This document shows, piece by piece, positions 8,897 through 18,101 of a stretch of DNA of 64,000 bases. The DNA is taken from NCBI RefSeq assembly GCF_023822005.2, contig NZ_CP098806.1:5826501-5890500 (forward strand), written 5' to 3'. Under the pieces are notes generated by a model. It saw nothing but the letters and a program-made list of their open reading frames with translations. It had not been told where the DNA came from and made no database searches. Every line of letters starts with the position of its first letter. Positions within the stretch are counted from its first letter, which is position 1. The position numbers were made by a program, and so were the translations under genes. The DNA comes from Dyadobacter fanqingshengii. GTDB taxonomy: Bacteria; Bacteroidota; Bacteroidia; Cytophagales; Spirosomataceae.

Positions 8897-10135
8897 ATGG
8901 AAAGATTTACGGGACTACTGGGTATTATATTGATCCTGGGCATCGCCTTTGCGATGTCGAATAACAGAAAGGCTATCAATTACCGGACAGTAGGCGTGGG
9001 GTTGGCACTTCAATTTGGTCTGGCTGTTTTCATTCTTCGCACAGAAACTGGTCAAGCCATTTTTCAATGGTTAGGCGATAAAGTTCAGAAATTACTTTCC
9101 TTTTCCGATCGGGGCGCGGATTTCGTGTTCGGGACATTGGTAAGGCCCGACTTAATGCAACGCGCATTTGGTCCCGGTAACGATTTCGTATTTTTCTTTA
9201 AAGTAATTCCTACGATCATTTTTGTCGCCGTCTTGGTGAATATGCTCTACCATTTGGGCATTATGCAGCGGGTTGTATCCATTATTGCCCGCGGAGTTTA
9301 TTGGCTTATGGGTGTGAGCGGCGCGGAAGCACTTTCGAATGTGGCGAGTACATTCGTGGGTCAGGTTGAGGCGCAGATCATGATCAAGCCTTATCTCAAA
9401 AATATGACTAACTCCGAGTTAATGGCTTCCATGACAGGGAGTTTTGCATGTATAGCCGGAGGGGTTATGGCGGTTTACATTTCGCTGGGCGTTCCGGCGC
9501 CTTATCTTATTGCTGCAAGCTTAATGGCAGCGCCGGGCGCATTGGTGATTTCAAAAATCGTTTTTCCGGAAACTGAACATTCCAGCACGAAAGGCGTTGT
9601 TAAGCTCGAAATTCAGAAAACGCACGCAAATCTACTGGATGCAATTGCAGCGGGTGCAAGCGAGGGATTGAAAGTTGGCTTTAATGTAATTGCGATGCTA
9701 ATCGGCTTTATAGCATTGGTTGCGCTGCTGGATTATTTGCTTGGTTTAATCGGTGGCCTGTTTGCATTCCCGCAATTGAGTTTTAATTTTCTTTTGGGAA
9801 AAGTGTTTTCAGTTTTCGCCTGGGCAATGGGCGTTCCGGGTAAGGATATAGAAGCCGCTGGCTCCTTGATGGGGACTAAAATGGTTATCAATGAATTCGT
9901 GGCTTATCTGGATCTCGTAAAAATGAAGGACACGCTCGACCATAAGACGATCGTCATCACCAGTTTTGCCCTTTGCGGTTTTGCCAATTTCAGCTCCATA
10001 GCCATCCAGGTTGGAGGCATCGGTGAGCTCGCTCCTTCGCGGCGCGCTGACTTGGCGCGGCTGGGTTTTAAAGCGCTCATTTGCGGAACATTGGCATCTT
10101 ACATGTCTGCAACGCTCGCCGGATTACTGCTGTAA
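8897..10135 (+). CDS. NupC-type concentrative nucleoside transporter
   Basis: The 412-residue, highly hydrophobic protein follows the CNT family layout: an N-terminal trio of helices, a gate domain, the conserved core around MGVSGAEALSNVASTFVGQVEAQIMIKPYL with the GxxEA-type substrate loop, and the C-terminal segment MGTKMVINEFVAYLDL followed by ALCGFANFSSIAIQVGG. These segments carry the nucleoside- and cation-binding residues in known CNT proteins. It should import nucleosides across the inner membrane by cation symport. A TATTTTGCA element at 8859-8867 may be part of its promoter. The gene ends 85 bases before the YihY-like gene on the same strand. Confidence 0.93.
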   Translation: MERFTGLLGIILILGIAFAMSNNRKAINYRTVGVGLALQFGLAVFILRTETGQAIFQWLGDKVQKLLSFSDRGADFVFGTLVRPDLMQRAFGPGNDFVFFFKVIPTIIFVAVLVNMLYHLGIMQRVVSIIARGVYWLMGVSGAEALSNVASTFVGQVEAQIMIKPYLKNMTNSELMASMTGSFACIAGGVMAVYISLGVPAPYLIAASLMAAPGALVISKIVFPETEHSSTKGVVKLEIQKTHANLLDAIAAGASEGLKVGFNVIAMLIGFIALVALLDYLLGLIGGLFAFPQLSFNFLLGKVFSVFAWAMGVPGKDIEAAGSLMGTKMVINEFVAYLDLVKMKDTLDHKTIVITSFALCGFANFSSIAIQVGGIGELAPSRRADLARLGFKALICGTLASYMSATLAGLLL

Positions 10136-10220
10136 TGCTTCAAATAGCCTTGCTTTGGCATGGATATTTGTGTCTAACCACTTATGTCGTCACACATAGG
10201 AATTGTTAGATAACACAAGT

Positions 10221-11144
10221 ATGAAAAACGTAAAGCTGTATTTCTCTATCATTAAGGAAAGTTTTAATGAGTTTATGAATGATAATGGGCTGAAACTGAG
10301 CGCGGCTTTATCATATTACACCATATTTTCGTTAGCCCCAATGCTGCTGGTCATCATCTCGATTTTCAGCATTTTTTTTGGTAAAGATGCCATTCAGGGA
10401 GAATTGTTTGGGCAAATCAGAGGACTGGTAGGCGCTAATGCAGCACTTCAATTGCAGGAAATTCTGAAAAATGCAGAGCTTTCGAACAAGTCGGGTATTG
10501 CCGCCGCGATCGGAATTGGAACATTATTGATTGGCGCAACAGGGGTTTTTGCTGAAATGCAGGATTCGATCAATTATATATGGTCTATCAAATCAAAACC
10601 AAAAAAAGGCTGGCTGCAATATCTTAAAAATAGGCTTACGTCCTTTTCCCTTATTCTGACGTTAGGGTTCCTGCTGGTTGTGTCTTTGGGCGCAAGTGCG
10701 CTCGTTGATGTGCTTAGCAACCAGTTGAACCGGTATTTTTCGGAAGCGTCCGTCGTGATTTTCTATGTTATTAACCTTGCGCTTGTTCTTACAATCATAA
10801 CAGCACTTTTCACAGTCATATTCAAGGTGCTGCCTGACGGCGACCTGCGTTGGAAGGAATGTATGGTTGGAGCTGCTTTTACTGCGATTTTATTCCTTAT
10901 TGGTAAATTCGTAATCAGTTTTTATTTGGGCCAGTCGGATCTTGGAGCCGCATATGGCACGTCGGCATCCATCGTCATTTTACTGACCTGGATTTATTAT
11001 TCCTCCATCATTCTCTATTTTGGGGCTGAATTTACCAAAGTCTATGCTAAGCAAGACGGCATCGGCATTGCTCCCAACAAGCACGCCGTGCTGGTCGTCA
11101 GAAAAGAGATCGATGAAGAAACGGGTAAGCTGATTGTGGATTAA
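10221..11144 (+). CDS. YihY/virulence factor BrkB family membrane protein
   Basis: This 307-residue inner-membrane protein has about six hydrophobic segments. It shows the family signatures LSAALSYYTIFSLAPMLLVI near residue 30, GATGVFAEMQDSINYIW near 120, LPDGDLRWKECMVGAAFTA near 215 and a final LTWIYYSSIILYFGAEFTKVY. The family was once called ribonuclease BN by mistake and its molecular role is unresolved. I use the ATG at 10221 because the longer reading begins with a TTG and five residues of no family character. Its stop lies 2 bases from the stop of the convergent sppA gene, with no terminator between. Confidence 0.92.
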   Translation: MKNVKLYFSIIKESFNEFMNDNGLKLSAALSYYTIFSLAPMLLVIISIFSIFFGKDAIQGELFGQIRGLVGANAALQLQEILKNAELSNKSGIAAAIGIGTLLIGATGVFAEMQDSINYIWSIKSKPKKGWLQYLKNRLTSFSLILTLGFLLVVSLGASALVDVLSNQLNRYFSEASVVIFYVINLALVLTIITALFTVIFKVLPDGDLRWKECMVGAAFTAILFLIGKFVISFYLGQSDLGAAYGTSASIVILLTWIYYSSIILYFGAEFTKVYAKQDGIGIAPNKHAVLVVRKEIDEETGKLIVD

Positions 11145-11146
11145 GA

Positions 11147-12913
11147 TTAGCGAATCACCAGTTCAAATGGCATTCTGGTTTGCATGCCGCCCATATTGGT
11201 AAGCTTCTTGTACATCTTAACGTAGGGAGCAAGATCACCGAGTGCTTTGGTCGTCGCTTTTTCTTCGTTATCACCCATTATTTTGGTAACAAATTCATCA
11301 AAAGGCTTTTTCTTCTCAGGATAATAGCGAACTCTGTAATCTCCCTCATTAAGCTTGGCAGCCTTTGCGGCTATCTTAATGGCATCATCAACACCGCCCA
11401 GAACATCAACAAGCCCATTTTCCTTGGCTTCAACACCAGACCAAACGCGACCTTGCGCAAGGCTTTTCAGTTTTTCAACCGACATTTTCCTGCCGGCAGC
11501 CGCTTTTTTGGTGAATGTTTCATAACCTTCATTTACACTCTTCTGGATCATTGATTTTTCAAATTCCGTCATATCGCGGGTTGCCGTAGGCCAGTCAGCA
11601 TGCGGGCTTGTGCCTACGCCGTCAAATGTGATCCCAAGCTTGTTGTTCATAAAATCTGTAACATTAAATATCAGGCCGAAAATGCCGATAGAGCCTGTAA
11701 TGGTGTTTGGCTGTGCAACAATTTTGTCACAACCCATGGCCATGTAATAACCGCCAGAAGCCGCAACATCAGACATAGAAGCGATAACAGGCTTCTTTTT
11801 AGCAGTAAGCTGAATTTCACGCCACATTACATCAGATGCCAGCGCACTTCCGCCCGGGGAGTTAATGCGGATCACGATGGCTTTAATTTTGTCATTCTCA
11901 CGAATTTCTTTCAGTTCTTTTACGAACTTCTCGGAACCAATATTTCCATCGCCGCCTTCACCGCTTGTGATTTCTCCCTCAGCCACCAAAACACCGATTC
12001 TTTTATTGAAATCACCATCTTCGGATCTTTTTCCACCTTTCAGATATTTGTCAACACCCACATAAGCAATCTTCTTTTTCTCTTCAACTTTCAGGTTTCT
12101 TTTCAGATAGGCCTCTAACTCGTCCTGGTAACCAAGGTCCGTGATGAATTTGTACTGCAATGCTGATTTTGGATTGTCAACTGCAAGAGAATCAGCAAGT
12201 CCTTTCAACTCCGCAACGGGAATGTTACGGGAAGCAGAAATGTTTTTGAGGAAATTACCATTGATAGCGCCAATAAGCTCAGACGACTGTTTTTTGCTCG
12301 CCTCACTCATATCCTGGCGCGAGAACATTTCAATAGCACTTTTGAATTCACCTACGCGGAAAACCAATGGTTTGATTTCCAGTTTATCAAATGTGCCTTT
12401 GAAGAAACTATACTCGGCTGAGAGCCCGTTCCATTCCATGCCGCCGGCCGGGTTAAGGTAAATTTTGTCGGCTAATGAAGCAATGTAATAGCCTTTTTCT
12501 GAGTAAGATTCGCCGTAAGTGACGATGAATTTTTTCGATTTTTTGAATTCAAGAAGCTGGTTCCGGATTTCTTCCAAAGTGGCCCATCCTGCTTCCGGAC
12601 CCTCTGTTTTAAGATAAATTCCTTTAATGTTATCATCTTGCTGCGCAATTTTCAGCGCTTCAATAATGTCCTTTAATCCAACCGCGTTTTCGTCACCACC
12701 AAATGGCCCGCCTATTTCAGCAAAAGGATTTTCAACACCCACTTCCTGGATTGGCTTGTTAAGGTCCAGTTTGAGCACTGATTTGTCTTCAATTACAACC
12801 TCATCTTCGGACGAAAACATGGATCCGATGCCGACAAGAATAAACATTGAAACGAAGAGGAATATGATTATGCCGACGAAAGTGGCCAGGACATATTTAA
12901 GAAATTGTAACAT
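11147..12913 (-). CDS. sppA: Signal peptide peptidase SppA, long (67K) type
   Basis: This is a 588-residue membrane-anchored serine protease of family S49 that cleaves leftover signal peptides. An N-terminal membrane helix (LATFVGIIIFLFVSMFILVG) precedes two tandem S49 domains. The first carries the probable catalytic lysine region (GEFKSAIEMFSRQDMSE) and the second the nucleophile region (SDVAASGGYYMAMGCD), after INSPGGSALASD. The ATG at 12913 was chosen; a reading from 13156 would add 81 residues of non-family sequence and overlap the divergent sixA gene. A TATTTTTG -7 element lies 44 bases upstream. Confidence 0.95.
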   Translation of the reverse strand: MLQFLKYVLATFVGIIIFLFVSMFILVGIGSMFSSEDEVVIEDKSVLKLDLNKPIQEVGVENPFAEIGGPFGGDENAVGLKDIIEALKIAQQDDNIKGIYLKTEGPEAGWATLEEIRNQLLEFKKSKKFIVTYGESYSEKGYYIASLADKIYLNPAGGMEWNGLSAEYSFFKGTFDKLEIKPLVFRVGEFKSAIEMFSRQDMSEASKKQSSELIGAINGNFLKNISASRNIPVAELKGLADSLAVDNPKSALQYKFITDLGYQDELEAYLKRNLKVEEKKKIAYVGVDKYLKGGKRSEDGDFNKRIGVLVAEGEITSGEGGDGNIGSEKFVKELKEIRENDKIKAIVIRINSPGGSALASDVMWREIQLTAKKKPVIASMSDVAASGGYYMAMGCDKIVAQPNTITGSIGIFGLIFNVTDFMNNKLGITFDGVGTSPHADWPTATRDMTEFEKSMIQKSVNEGYETFTKKAAAGRKMSVEKLKSLAQGRVWSGVEAKENGLVDVLGGVDDAIKIAAKAAKLNEGDYRVRYYPEKKKPFDEFVTKIMGDNEEKATTKALGDLAPYVKMYKKLTNMGGMQTRMPFELVIR

Positions 12914-12956
12914 GGTATGCTGTATAATGGGTTTTATTTCATAGGTACGTAAGAAA

Positions 12957-12964
12957 CAAAAATA
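12957..12964 (-). promoter_or_regulatory. Predicted -7 element for sppA
   Basis: On the minus strand the bases read TATTTTTG, an exact TAnnTTTG match, upstream of the chosen sppA ATG. No good -33 TTG was found at the expected distance, so the support is partial. Its position also argues for the 12913 start over the longer reading. Confidence 0.4.
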
Positions 12965-13086
12965 CGGATTAATTGTCGCGGATTGTAGAATAATTAATGT
13001 CGAAAGGTTGTTTGCGGGAGGTAAGTGGCAAAAAAATCCGGCTGATTTTTCATCGGCCCTCCAAGTGTATAAATGCGGGGAATCTG

Positions 13087-13094
13087 TATTTTTG
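13087..13094 (+). promoter_or_regulatory. Predicted -7 element for sixA
   Basis: TATTTTTG matches TAnnTTTG exactly and ends 14 bases before the sixA ATG. The expected start of transcription is a few bases upstream of the ATG, giving a very short leader. A -33 TTG is not evident. Confidence 0.42.
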
Positions 13095-13108
13095 AGAAAA
13101 AATAAAAA

Positions 13109-13615
13109 ATGAAGAAAACCCTTATTCTCGTCCGCCACGCAACTGCGGAGGATCAAACTTTACTGACTAAGGATTTCGACAGAAATCTAAACAGCAAGGG
13201 GTTGGGAGAGGCTGCCGTGATGGGCGAGTGGCTGGCCGAAACCAATGTGAGACCCGATATTTTTATTACAAGCCCGGCTTCACGAGCTTATAAAACAGCG
13301 GTTATTACCGCGGAAAAGCTGGGTGTCAATGTTGGTTTATTGATTTCCAAGCGGGAAATCTACGATGGCGGACCAAAGGCTTACTTGAATGCGATCAATG
13401 GAGTGTCCGAAGAATTTTCTGTGCTTGCTCTTTTTGGGCATAATCCGGATATAACCTATTTTGCCGAATACATTTCCGGCACGAGTCTGGGTTCCATGAA
13501 GAAAGGAAGCGTTGCTATTATTGAATTTGAGAATTTCAAATGGGAGGAAATATCTGCCAAAACAGGAAATCTGACCTTATATAAAACGCCCAAACAAGTG
13601 CGGGACGTTGATTAA
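13109..13615 (+). CDS. SixA-type phosphohistidine phosphatase (histidine phosphatase superfamily)
   Basis: This 168-residue cytoplasmic protein starts with the branch-1 histidine phosphatase motif (LILVRHATA, with the RHx phosphate-accepting histidine at about residue 10) and contains the second arginine region (TSPASRAYKTA) and the second catalytic histidine (LFGHNPDITYF). Short members of this type are close to SixA, which removes phosphate from phosphohistidine proteins such as HPt domains or PtsN-pathway components. The exact substrate is not visible. A small membrane-protein gene follows one base after the stop and is probably co-translated. Confidence 0.9.
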   Translation: MKKTLILVRHATAEDQTLLTKDFDRNLNSKGLGEAAVMGEWLAETNVRPDIFITSPASRAYKTAVITAEKLGVNVGLLISKREIYDGGPKAYLNAINGVSEEFSVLALFGHNPDITYFAEYISGTSLGSMKKGSVAIIEFENFKWEEISAKTGNLTLYKTPKQVRDVD

Positions 13616-13616
13616 A

Positions 13617-13820
13617 ATGGAAAAACCAAACAAAAGCCAGAGCATATTTATCGTTGTGACCATCCTGTTCATCGCGCTGTTTGCTTACATTTCGTACGAC
13701 ATGTCGAGCCGCACGACGGCTCCCTGGAACAAGCCCAAGCAACTGAACCGCGCATTGCCTGGTGCTACGCCGGACGCCGACTCCCTTTTGCTGGATTCAT
13801 TATTGGAAGAGGTCAAGTAA
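13617..13820 (+). CDS. Small single-pass membrane protein of unknown function
   Basis: This 67-residue protein has a short basic N-terminus (MEKPNKSQ), one transmembrane helix (SIFIVVTILFIALFAYISY) and a short extracytoplasmic tail rich in Pro and Asp/Leu. The ATG at 13617 lies one base after the sixA stop, which suggests translational coupling; a TTG at 13608 inside sixA is a less likely start. Its stop abuts the stop of the convergent xerD with no spacer. I do not recognise a family. The N-in topology is inferred from the positive-inside rule. Confidence 0.7.
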   Translation: MEKPNKSQSIFIVVTILFIALFAYISYDMSSRTTAPWNKPKQLNRALPGATPDADSLLLDSLLEEVK

Positions 13821-14717
13821 TCAACCCCGCGGGTGGAATTCGGTAATAACCTGACGAAGATAATCGCGATCCAAGTGCGTGTAGATTTCCGTGGTTGTAA
13901 TCGACTCATGCCCTAGCATTTCCTGCACTGCGCGCAAGCTGGCGCCGCCTTCAATTAAATGCGTTGCAAAGGAATGCCGGAAAGTGTGCGGGCTCACATT
14001 TTTATGAATCCCGGCTTTCTCCACAATATCTTTAATCATTATAAAAATCATCACGCGCGACAGCTGGCCACCTCTTCGGTTGAGAAAAACAATGTCCTCA
14101 GCATCCTTAGCAGGGGCAATTTCATTTCGTACGTGATCCAGATAAATTTGCGTGTATTTGATCGCTTCTTTGCCGATTGGGACAAGTCTTACCTTATCTC
14201 CCTTTCCCAGGATCCGCAGAAACCCAATGTCGAAATAGCAGTGTGTGAGCTGCAAGCCCGTCAATTCCGAAACGCGTAAGCCTGAACTGTACAGCACTTC
14301 AATAATTGCCCGATTCCGCGTTCCCTCCGGCGTGGAATGGTCGATAGCGGAAAGCATCGTTTCGATTTCTTCGTAGGAAAGCACGTCGGGCAGTTTTCTT
14401 GGCAAGCGAGGGGATTCCAAAAGTTCGGTAGGGTCCTCTGTAATCTCGTTTTCAAGCAAAAGATATTTAAAAAAGGCCTTTATGCCCGAAAGCATGCGCG
14501 CCTGGGAATGTGCAGCGAGGCCAAGCTCAGACAAATATTTTAGAAATGCTGATAAATGTTCCTCATTAATCTTCGCAGGCGGCAATTCGATTTTTGCCAG
14601 TTCTAAATATTCTTCCAGTTTTTCAACATCCCTTACATAAGCTTCCACCGAATTGCCCGATAAGGAGCGTTCCAGGCGAAGATAATTTTTAAAATGTTTG
14701 ATGTAGCTTTGCCACAT
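13821..14717 (-). CDS. xerD: Site-specific tyrosine recombinase XerD/XerC
   Basis: This 298-residue recombinase has a core-binding SAM-like domain at about 1-90 and a catalytic domain with the full active site: Arg148 (SSGLRVSEL), Lys172 (GKGDKVRLVP), His244 and Arg247 (SPHTFRHSFATHL), His270 (LGHESI) and the nucleophile Tyr279 (TTEIYTHL). Length and motif spacing fit the Xer proteins that resolve chromosome dimers at dif, not a phage integrase. No att-like repeats or mobile genes are nearby. Choosing XerD over XerC is by overall resemblance. It is divergent from aroQ across 26 bases. Confidence 0.93.
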   Translation of the reverse strand: MWQSYIKHFKNYLRLERSLSGNSVEAYVRDVEKLEEYLELAKIELPPAKINEEHLSAFLKYLSELGLAAHSQARMLSGIKAFFKYLLLENEITEDPTELLESPRLPRKLPDVLSYEEIETMLSAIDHSTPEGTRNRAIIEVLYSSGLRVSELTGLQLTHCYFDIGFLRILGKGDKVRLVPIGKEAIKYTQIYLDHVRNEIAPAKDAEDIVFLNRRGGQLSRVMIFIMIKDIVEKAGIHKNVSPHTFRHSFATHLIEGGASLRAVQEMLGHESITTTEIYTHLDRDYLRQVITEFHPRG

Positions 14718-14743
14718 AGAAGAACTGTTAATCTGATTATTGA

Positions 14744-15163
14744 ATGAAAAAGATCCTGATCCTGAACGGCCCTAACTTGAATCTTTTAGGCAAGCGCGAA
14801 CCCGGCGTTTACGGTAACCAATCATTTGAGGATTATTTCGAAACGCTGAAAGGTCTTTTTTCGGACATAGAACTGCATTACTTCCAATCCAATCACGAAG
14901 GAGCATTAATAGATAAAATCCACGAAGTCGGTTTTACATTCGACGGCATTGTGATCAATGCGGGCGGTTACACGCACACGTCCATCGCACTTGCCGACGC
15001 CCTTTCCGCAGTAACCACACCGGCCATAGAAGTCCACATTTCAAACATCCACGCAAGAGAAGCTTTTCGTCACCACAGTTACCTTACTTCGCGTTGCAAG
15101 GGGATGATTTGTGGGTTGGGACTCCGTGGCTATGAACTGGCGGTTCACTCATTCAAAAATTAA
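14744..15163 (+). CDS. aroQ: Type II 3-dehydroquinate dehydratase
   Basis: The 139-residue protein is a compact type II dehydroquinase that converts 3-dehydroquinate to 3-dehydroshikimate in the shikimate pathway. It shows the N-terminal ILNGPNLNLLGKREPGVYG with the catalytic Arg and Tyr, the QSNHEGALIDKIH motif, the NAGGYTHTSIAL loop, and the HISNIHAREAFRHHSYL segment with the catalytic histidine. Length is slightly under the usual 145-150. The stop codon overlaps the stop of the convergent M14 peptidase gene by sharing a TTAA. pheA, also in aromatic biosynthesis, lies 33 kb away and is not linked. Confidence 0.97.
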   Translation: MKKILILNGPNLNLLGKREPGVYGNQSFEDYFETLKGLFSDIELHYFQSNHEGALIDKIHEVGFTFDGIVINAGGYTHTSIALADALSAVTTPAIEVHISNIHAREAFRHHSYLTSRCKGMICGLGLRGYELAVHSFKN

Positions 15164-17649
15164 CGAAACACCGCGTTACTAAACAGGATCTTGCCATTAT
15201 ACAGCATGGAGCGGAAAACGGGGTCGTCCATGAGGTAAACGACGTGGCCGCGGCCCATGTCCTGTACGCCCATTACCAATGTGTTTTTAAGCTTTCCAGT
15301 CATTTTGTTGCCTACAAAACCAGCTTTATAGCCCGTTTCCGTAAAGTAACCGACATTCCAACCGTCTTTCAAATAATCCGCCTCATAGGCATCACGAACG
15401 AGCGTGAAATATTCTTTTCCGCAGCCAAATGAAAGCGGGTGTGTCGTGTCCATTGTAACCTGGAACATGCTGCCCGGCGAAGAGTCGCCTGCATCTTCCC
15501 GCTCCTGATCGCCGTATTTCTTGAATGCATCTGAATCCTTCTTTTTGTCGGTGAATTTTTTGGTCAGATTAAATCCTTGCTTGCCTACGAAAGCGTCCGT
15601 GGCTCGCTCCATAGCGATTAGTTTTCCACCATTACGGATCCAGTTTTGCAGCGCTTCCAGCTGTTTCTCATTGATGATGTCAGCATATTTGCCGTCAGGA
15701 AGGATTAGTACGTCGATTTCATTCCAGGGCAATGTTGAAAGTCGTGCGCCATTTACCAGGGTGACCGGATAGCCGATTTGCTGCTCAAAATAATGCCATA
15801 CAGCGCCGATTGCGGTCGGGCTTATGCCGTCGCCCGTTACTGCCACTACTTTGGGGGCTTTTAATGAAACAATGTAATCGCTGCCGAAGTCTGCGCCGTT
15901 GCTGACATAACCCGTTTGCACGGGTGTCAGTTTTACGAAATGTTTGGTAGCAATCGAAGTGACCAGTTTGTCAAATGCCAGATTTTCATTTCCTTTTTTA
16001 GGAATAATCAATGTTCCAGCTTCAAAAGTTGTTTTATTAATGTCGAAAGGAATGTTTGAGCTTTTTACCAAAACTCCATTTTTCAACAAATCAGCAAGAA
16101 ACGCAGCATGCTCAACCTCAGACCATTGTGCCAGATATGCGTAAGGTGAAGTGGCAGGAACCGGATTCTCAATTTTCTCGGCTTGATATGCTGCGGGAGC
16201 CAATTTTTCCTTTAAGCCATAAGCCTTCAAACCATATAAATAGGCAAGTCCCCAGCTCGTAACATCATAAGTGACAGAGTCTTCCAGCACAGGTTTTGGT
16301 TCAAAAAGAATCCTAAGCAGGTTCGATTTTGGCTGATAAGCGCTGATTAATAAGTCGTTATTTTCGATTTTAAAGGCCTGTTCGTCCAAGGTTGTCAGTT
16401 CCGTTCCTTTTGTAGAAGCAGACTTGCCGGCTATGCCGTAAACAAAGCCCTGACGGGTCATCCAGTCGCCAAATGAGCGAATACGTTCTTCGTTTCCTTT
16501 CGCTTTTACAATGTATGTTTTGAAAGATCCGGCAGGCGCATTGGCCGCATCGTCGTGAAACTTAATAAACTCAGAGACAATGCGTTCCTTCTGAGAAAGC
16601 ACTGCCTCAAGCGTTGCCAAACTCGTTGCGTAATGATGTGAAATGCGGCTGACAAGCGTCAGCGTATCATGTTCGTCTTTGCGTTCAATGCCCAACCCAG
16701 CCCTTCCGCCACCGCCTTGCTCATAAGTAACACCGATTGCGCCATTCACCGTCGGCCAGGTGTCGCCATAACTGGGATAGAAAAGATCGTAATTATATCT
16801 GGTGAAATAGGCCCAGTTGTTCTTGTCAAAATATTTGCGGCAGTATTCTCCAATAAGATCATTAAACTGTCTCTGCCAGGCAGTTACATCTTTGTGGAAA
16901 GGTCTGGCGGCAGGAGGGAAATAGTAACTTCGGGTGTGGCCCATTTCGTGAAAATCAGCGTGGAAATGGGGCATCCATTGATTATAAAGCGCAATCCGCT
17001 CTTTTGTTTCTTTTTGCGTTTGCCACGCCCAGTCGCGATTTAGGTCAAATAGATAATGGTTAAATCGTCCGCCCGGCCAAGGCTCGTCATGTTCCAGGCC
17101 AAAAGGCGTAACATCCGGTGTCGCATTCTGCACCCGATTATACCATTGCGAATAGCGGTCATAGCCATCCGGATTGATACACGGATCGATCATAACCACC
17201 ATATTTTTCAAGAAATCCTGCGTTAATGCATTCTGCTTGTTCAGCAACTCATAAACCACTTTCATGCTCGTATTCGCCGACACAGACTCATTTCCATGCA
17301 CATTATAACTCATCCAAACGATCGGCGGCGTTGCGGCGTCCGGTTTTCCGTCAAGCAGCTTAATGCTTTTCAAATGGTTTGTTCGGATTTTTTCAAGATT
17401 AGCAATGTTCTCAGCCGAAGAGATAAATGCCACCATTAACGGCCGCCCTTCATTGCTGCTGCCATATTGGACCAGTTTCACGCGATCCGTATTTTGCGAT
17501 TGCAATAACTTAATGTAATCTACGATTTGATGATGAAATGCGAATTTGGAACCAAGCGGAAAACCGAGGAACTCATCCGGCGTTTTATTTTGCGCAACCG
17601 CGAATTGGGAAAAAAGCAACAGCAATGACCAGCAGAAACGTTTTAACAT
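15160..17649 (-). CDS. Secreted M14-family zinc carboxypeptidase-like protein
   Basis: The 829-residue precursor has a signal peptide (FCWSLLLLFSQFAVAQ). The M14 peptidase domain at about 25-370 has the zinc motif His118-x-x-Glu121 (NVHGNESVSAN), the substrate-binding LNRDW segment near 203, the ADFHEMGH motif with a further ligand histidine near 234, and the catalytic glutamate in TYEQGGGGRAG. The C-terminal half, with sections such as VLILPDGKYAD and NGGKLIAMERATDAF, resembles the glutamine-amidotransferase-like domain that commonly follows M14 domains in Bacteroidota. It probably degrades peptides in the periplasm or outside the cell. A TAAATTTG -7 element lies upstream. Confidence 0.9.
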   Translation of the reverse strand: MLKRFCWSLLLLFSQFAVAQNKTPDEFLGFPLGSKFAFHHQIVDYIKLLQSQNTDRVKLVQYGSSNEGRPLMVAFISSAENIANLEKIRTNHLKSIKLLDGKPDAATPPIVWMSYNVHGNESVSANTSMKVVYELLNKQNALTQDFLKNMVVMIDPCINPDGYDRYSQWYNRVQNATPDVTPFGLEHDEPWPGGRFNHYLFDLNRDWAWQTQKETKERIALYNQWMPHFHADFHEMGHTRSYYFPPAARPFHKDVTAWQRQFNDLIGEYCRKYFDKNNWAYFTRYNYDLFYPSYGDTWPTVNGAIGVTYEQGGGGRAGLGIERKDEHDTLTLVSRISHHYATSLATLEAVLSQKERIVSEFIKFHDDAANAPAGSFKTYIVKAKGNEERIRSFGDWMTRQGFVYGIAGKSASTKGTELTTLDEQAFKIENNDLLISAYQPKSNLLRILFEPKPVLEDSVTYDVTSWGLAYLYGLKAYGLKEKLAPAAYQAEKIENPVPATSPYAYLAQWSEVEHAAFLADLLKNGVLVKSSNIPFDINKTTFEAGTLIIPKKGNENLAFDKLVTSIATKHFVKLTPVQTGYVSNGADFGSDYIVSLKAPKVVAVTGDGISPTAIGAVWHYFEQQIGYPVTLVNGARLSTLPWNEIDVLILPDGKYADIINEKQLEALQNWIRNGGKLIAMERATDAFVGKQGFNLTKKFTDKKKDSDAFKKYGDQEREDAGDSSPGSMFQVTMDTTHPLSFGCGKEYFTLVRDAYEADYLKDGWNVGYFTETGYKAGFVGNKMTGKLKNTLVMGVQDMGRGHVVYLMDDPVFRSMLYNGKILFSNAVFR

Positions 17650-17684
17650 ATTATGAAGGAAATGAATATAAAAACGAGCGAGTC

Positions 17685-17692
17685 CAAATTTA
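17685..17692 (-). promoter_or_regulatory. Predicted -7 element for the M14 peptidase gene
   Basis: The minus strand reads TAAATTTG, an exact TAnnTTTG match, about 35 bases upstream of the ATG at 17649. A well-spaced -33 TTG was not found. Confidence 0.38.
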
Positions 17693-17802
17693 GAAAGTTA
17701 CCTCAATTTAATGGCATTGGAAGTTGAATAAAAAAAGTTTTGGTTTGAATGTTCTGGAAATCAGGACGGTGTAAAATAACTTCGTTTTATTTCCGACCGA
17801 AG

Positions 17803-17834
17803 TTTGGAATTTAAAAACGCACCGTGCATCTTTG
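17803..17834 (+). promoter_or_regulatory. Predicted tRNA-Glu promoter
   Basis: TTTG at 17803-17806 is followed after 20 bases by CATCTTTG at 17827-17834, which continues into CA. This is a one-mismatch match to TTTG-N20-TAnnTTTGCA. It implies a leader of about 65 bases before the mature tRNA. The rest of the 17650-17908 gap holds the M14 promoter and nothing else recognised. Confidence 0.5.
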
Positions 17835-17908
17835 CACCACGATTTCGGAAAACGGAAACGAAAAGTGAAAGAAAGTGCTTAAAAAACGCGCGAAGTAGGA
17901 GACCAGTC

Positions 17909-17980
17909 GGCCCATTCGTCTAGCGGTTAGGACACGACCCTTTCACGGTTGAAACAGGGGTTCGATTCCCCTATGGGTCA
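17909..17980 (+). tRNA. tRNA-Glu (anticodon TTC)
   Basis: The 72-base sequence folds as a standard cloverleaf. The acceptor arm is GGCCCAT (17909-17915) with ATGGGTC (17973-17979) plus discriminator A at 17980. The D arm includes TAGCGGTTAGGACA. The anticodon stem CGACC/GGTTG encloses loop CTTTCAC with anticodon TTC at 17942-17944. The T arm contains GGTTCGATTCC. CCA is not encoded. A terminator follows about 35 bases downstream. Confidence 0.98.
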
Positions 17981-18014
17981 CATAACCGCGCGGAATGCGC
18001 TTTCAGAAACTACA

Positions 18015-18044
18015 AAAACCGTCTTATTTTAAGGCGGTTTTTTT
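18015..18044 (+). terminator. Intrinsic terminator after tRNA-Glu
   Basis: ACCGTCTT (18018-18025) pairs with AAGGCGGT (18031-18038), with one T-G pair and flanking A/T pairs, and is followed by a run of T residues to 18044. Confidence 0.9.
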
Positions 18045-18101
18045 GTTGTTTTATTAATTGGAAAGGCTCGAGGATGAACTGCGAATGAATTAATAGTCTA
18101 A

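Noticed and set aside
12914-13156. N-terminal extension of SppA
   Set aside because: The 81 extra residues lack family similarity, cross the predicted sppA and sixA promoter elements and overlap the sixA coding region.
13821-14717. Tyrosine recombinase as a phage or island integrase
   Set aside because: Length, motif spacing and the surrounding housekeeping genes fit XerC/XerD; no att repeats or mobile genes are near.
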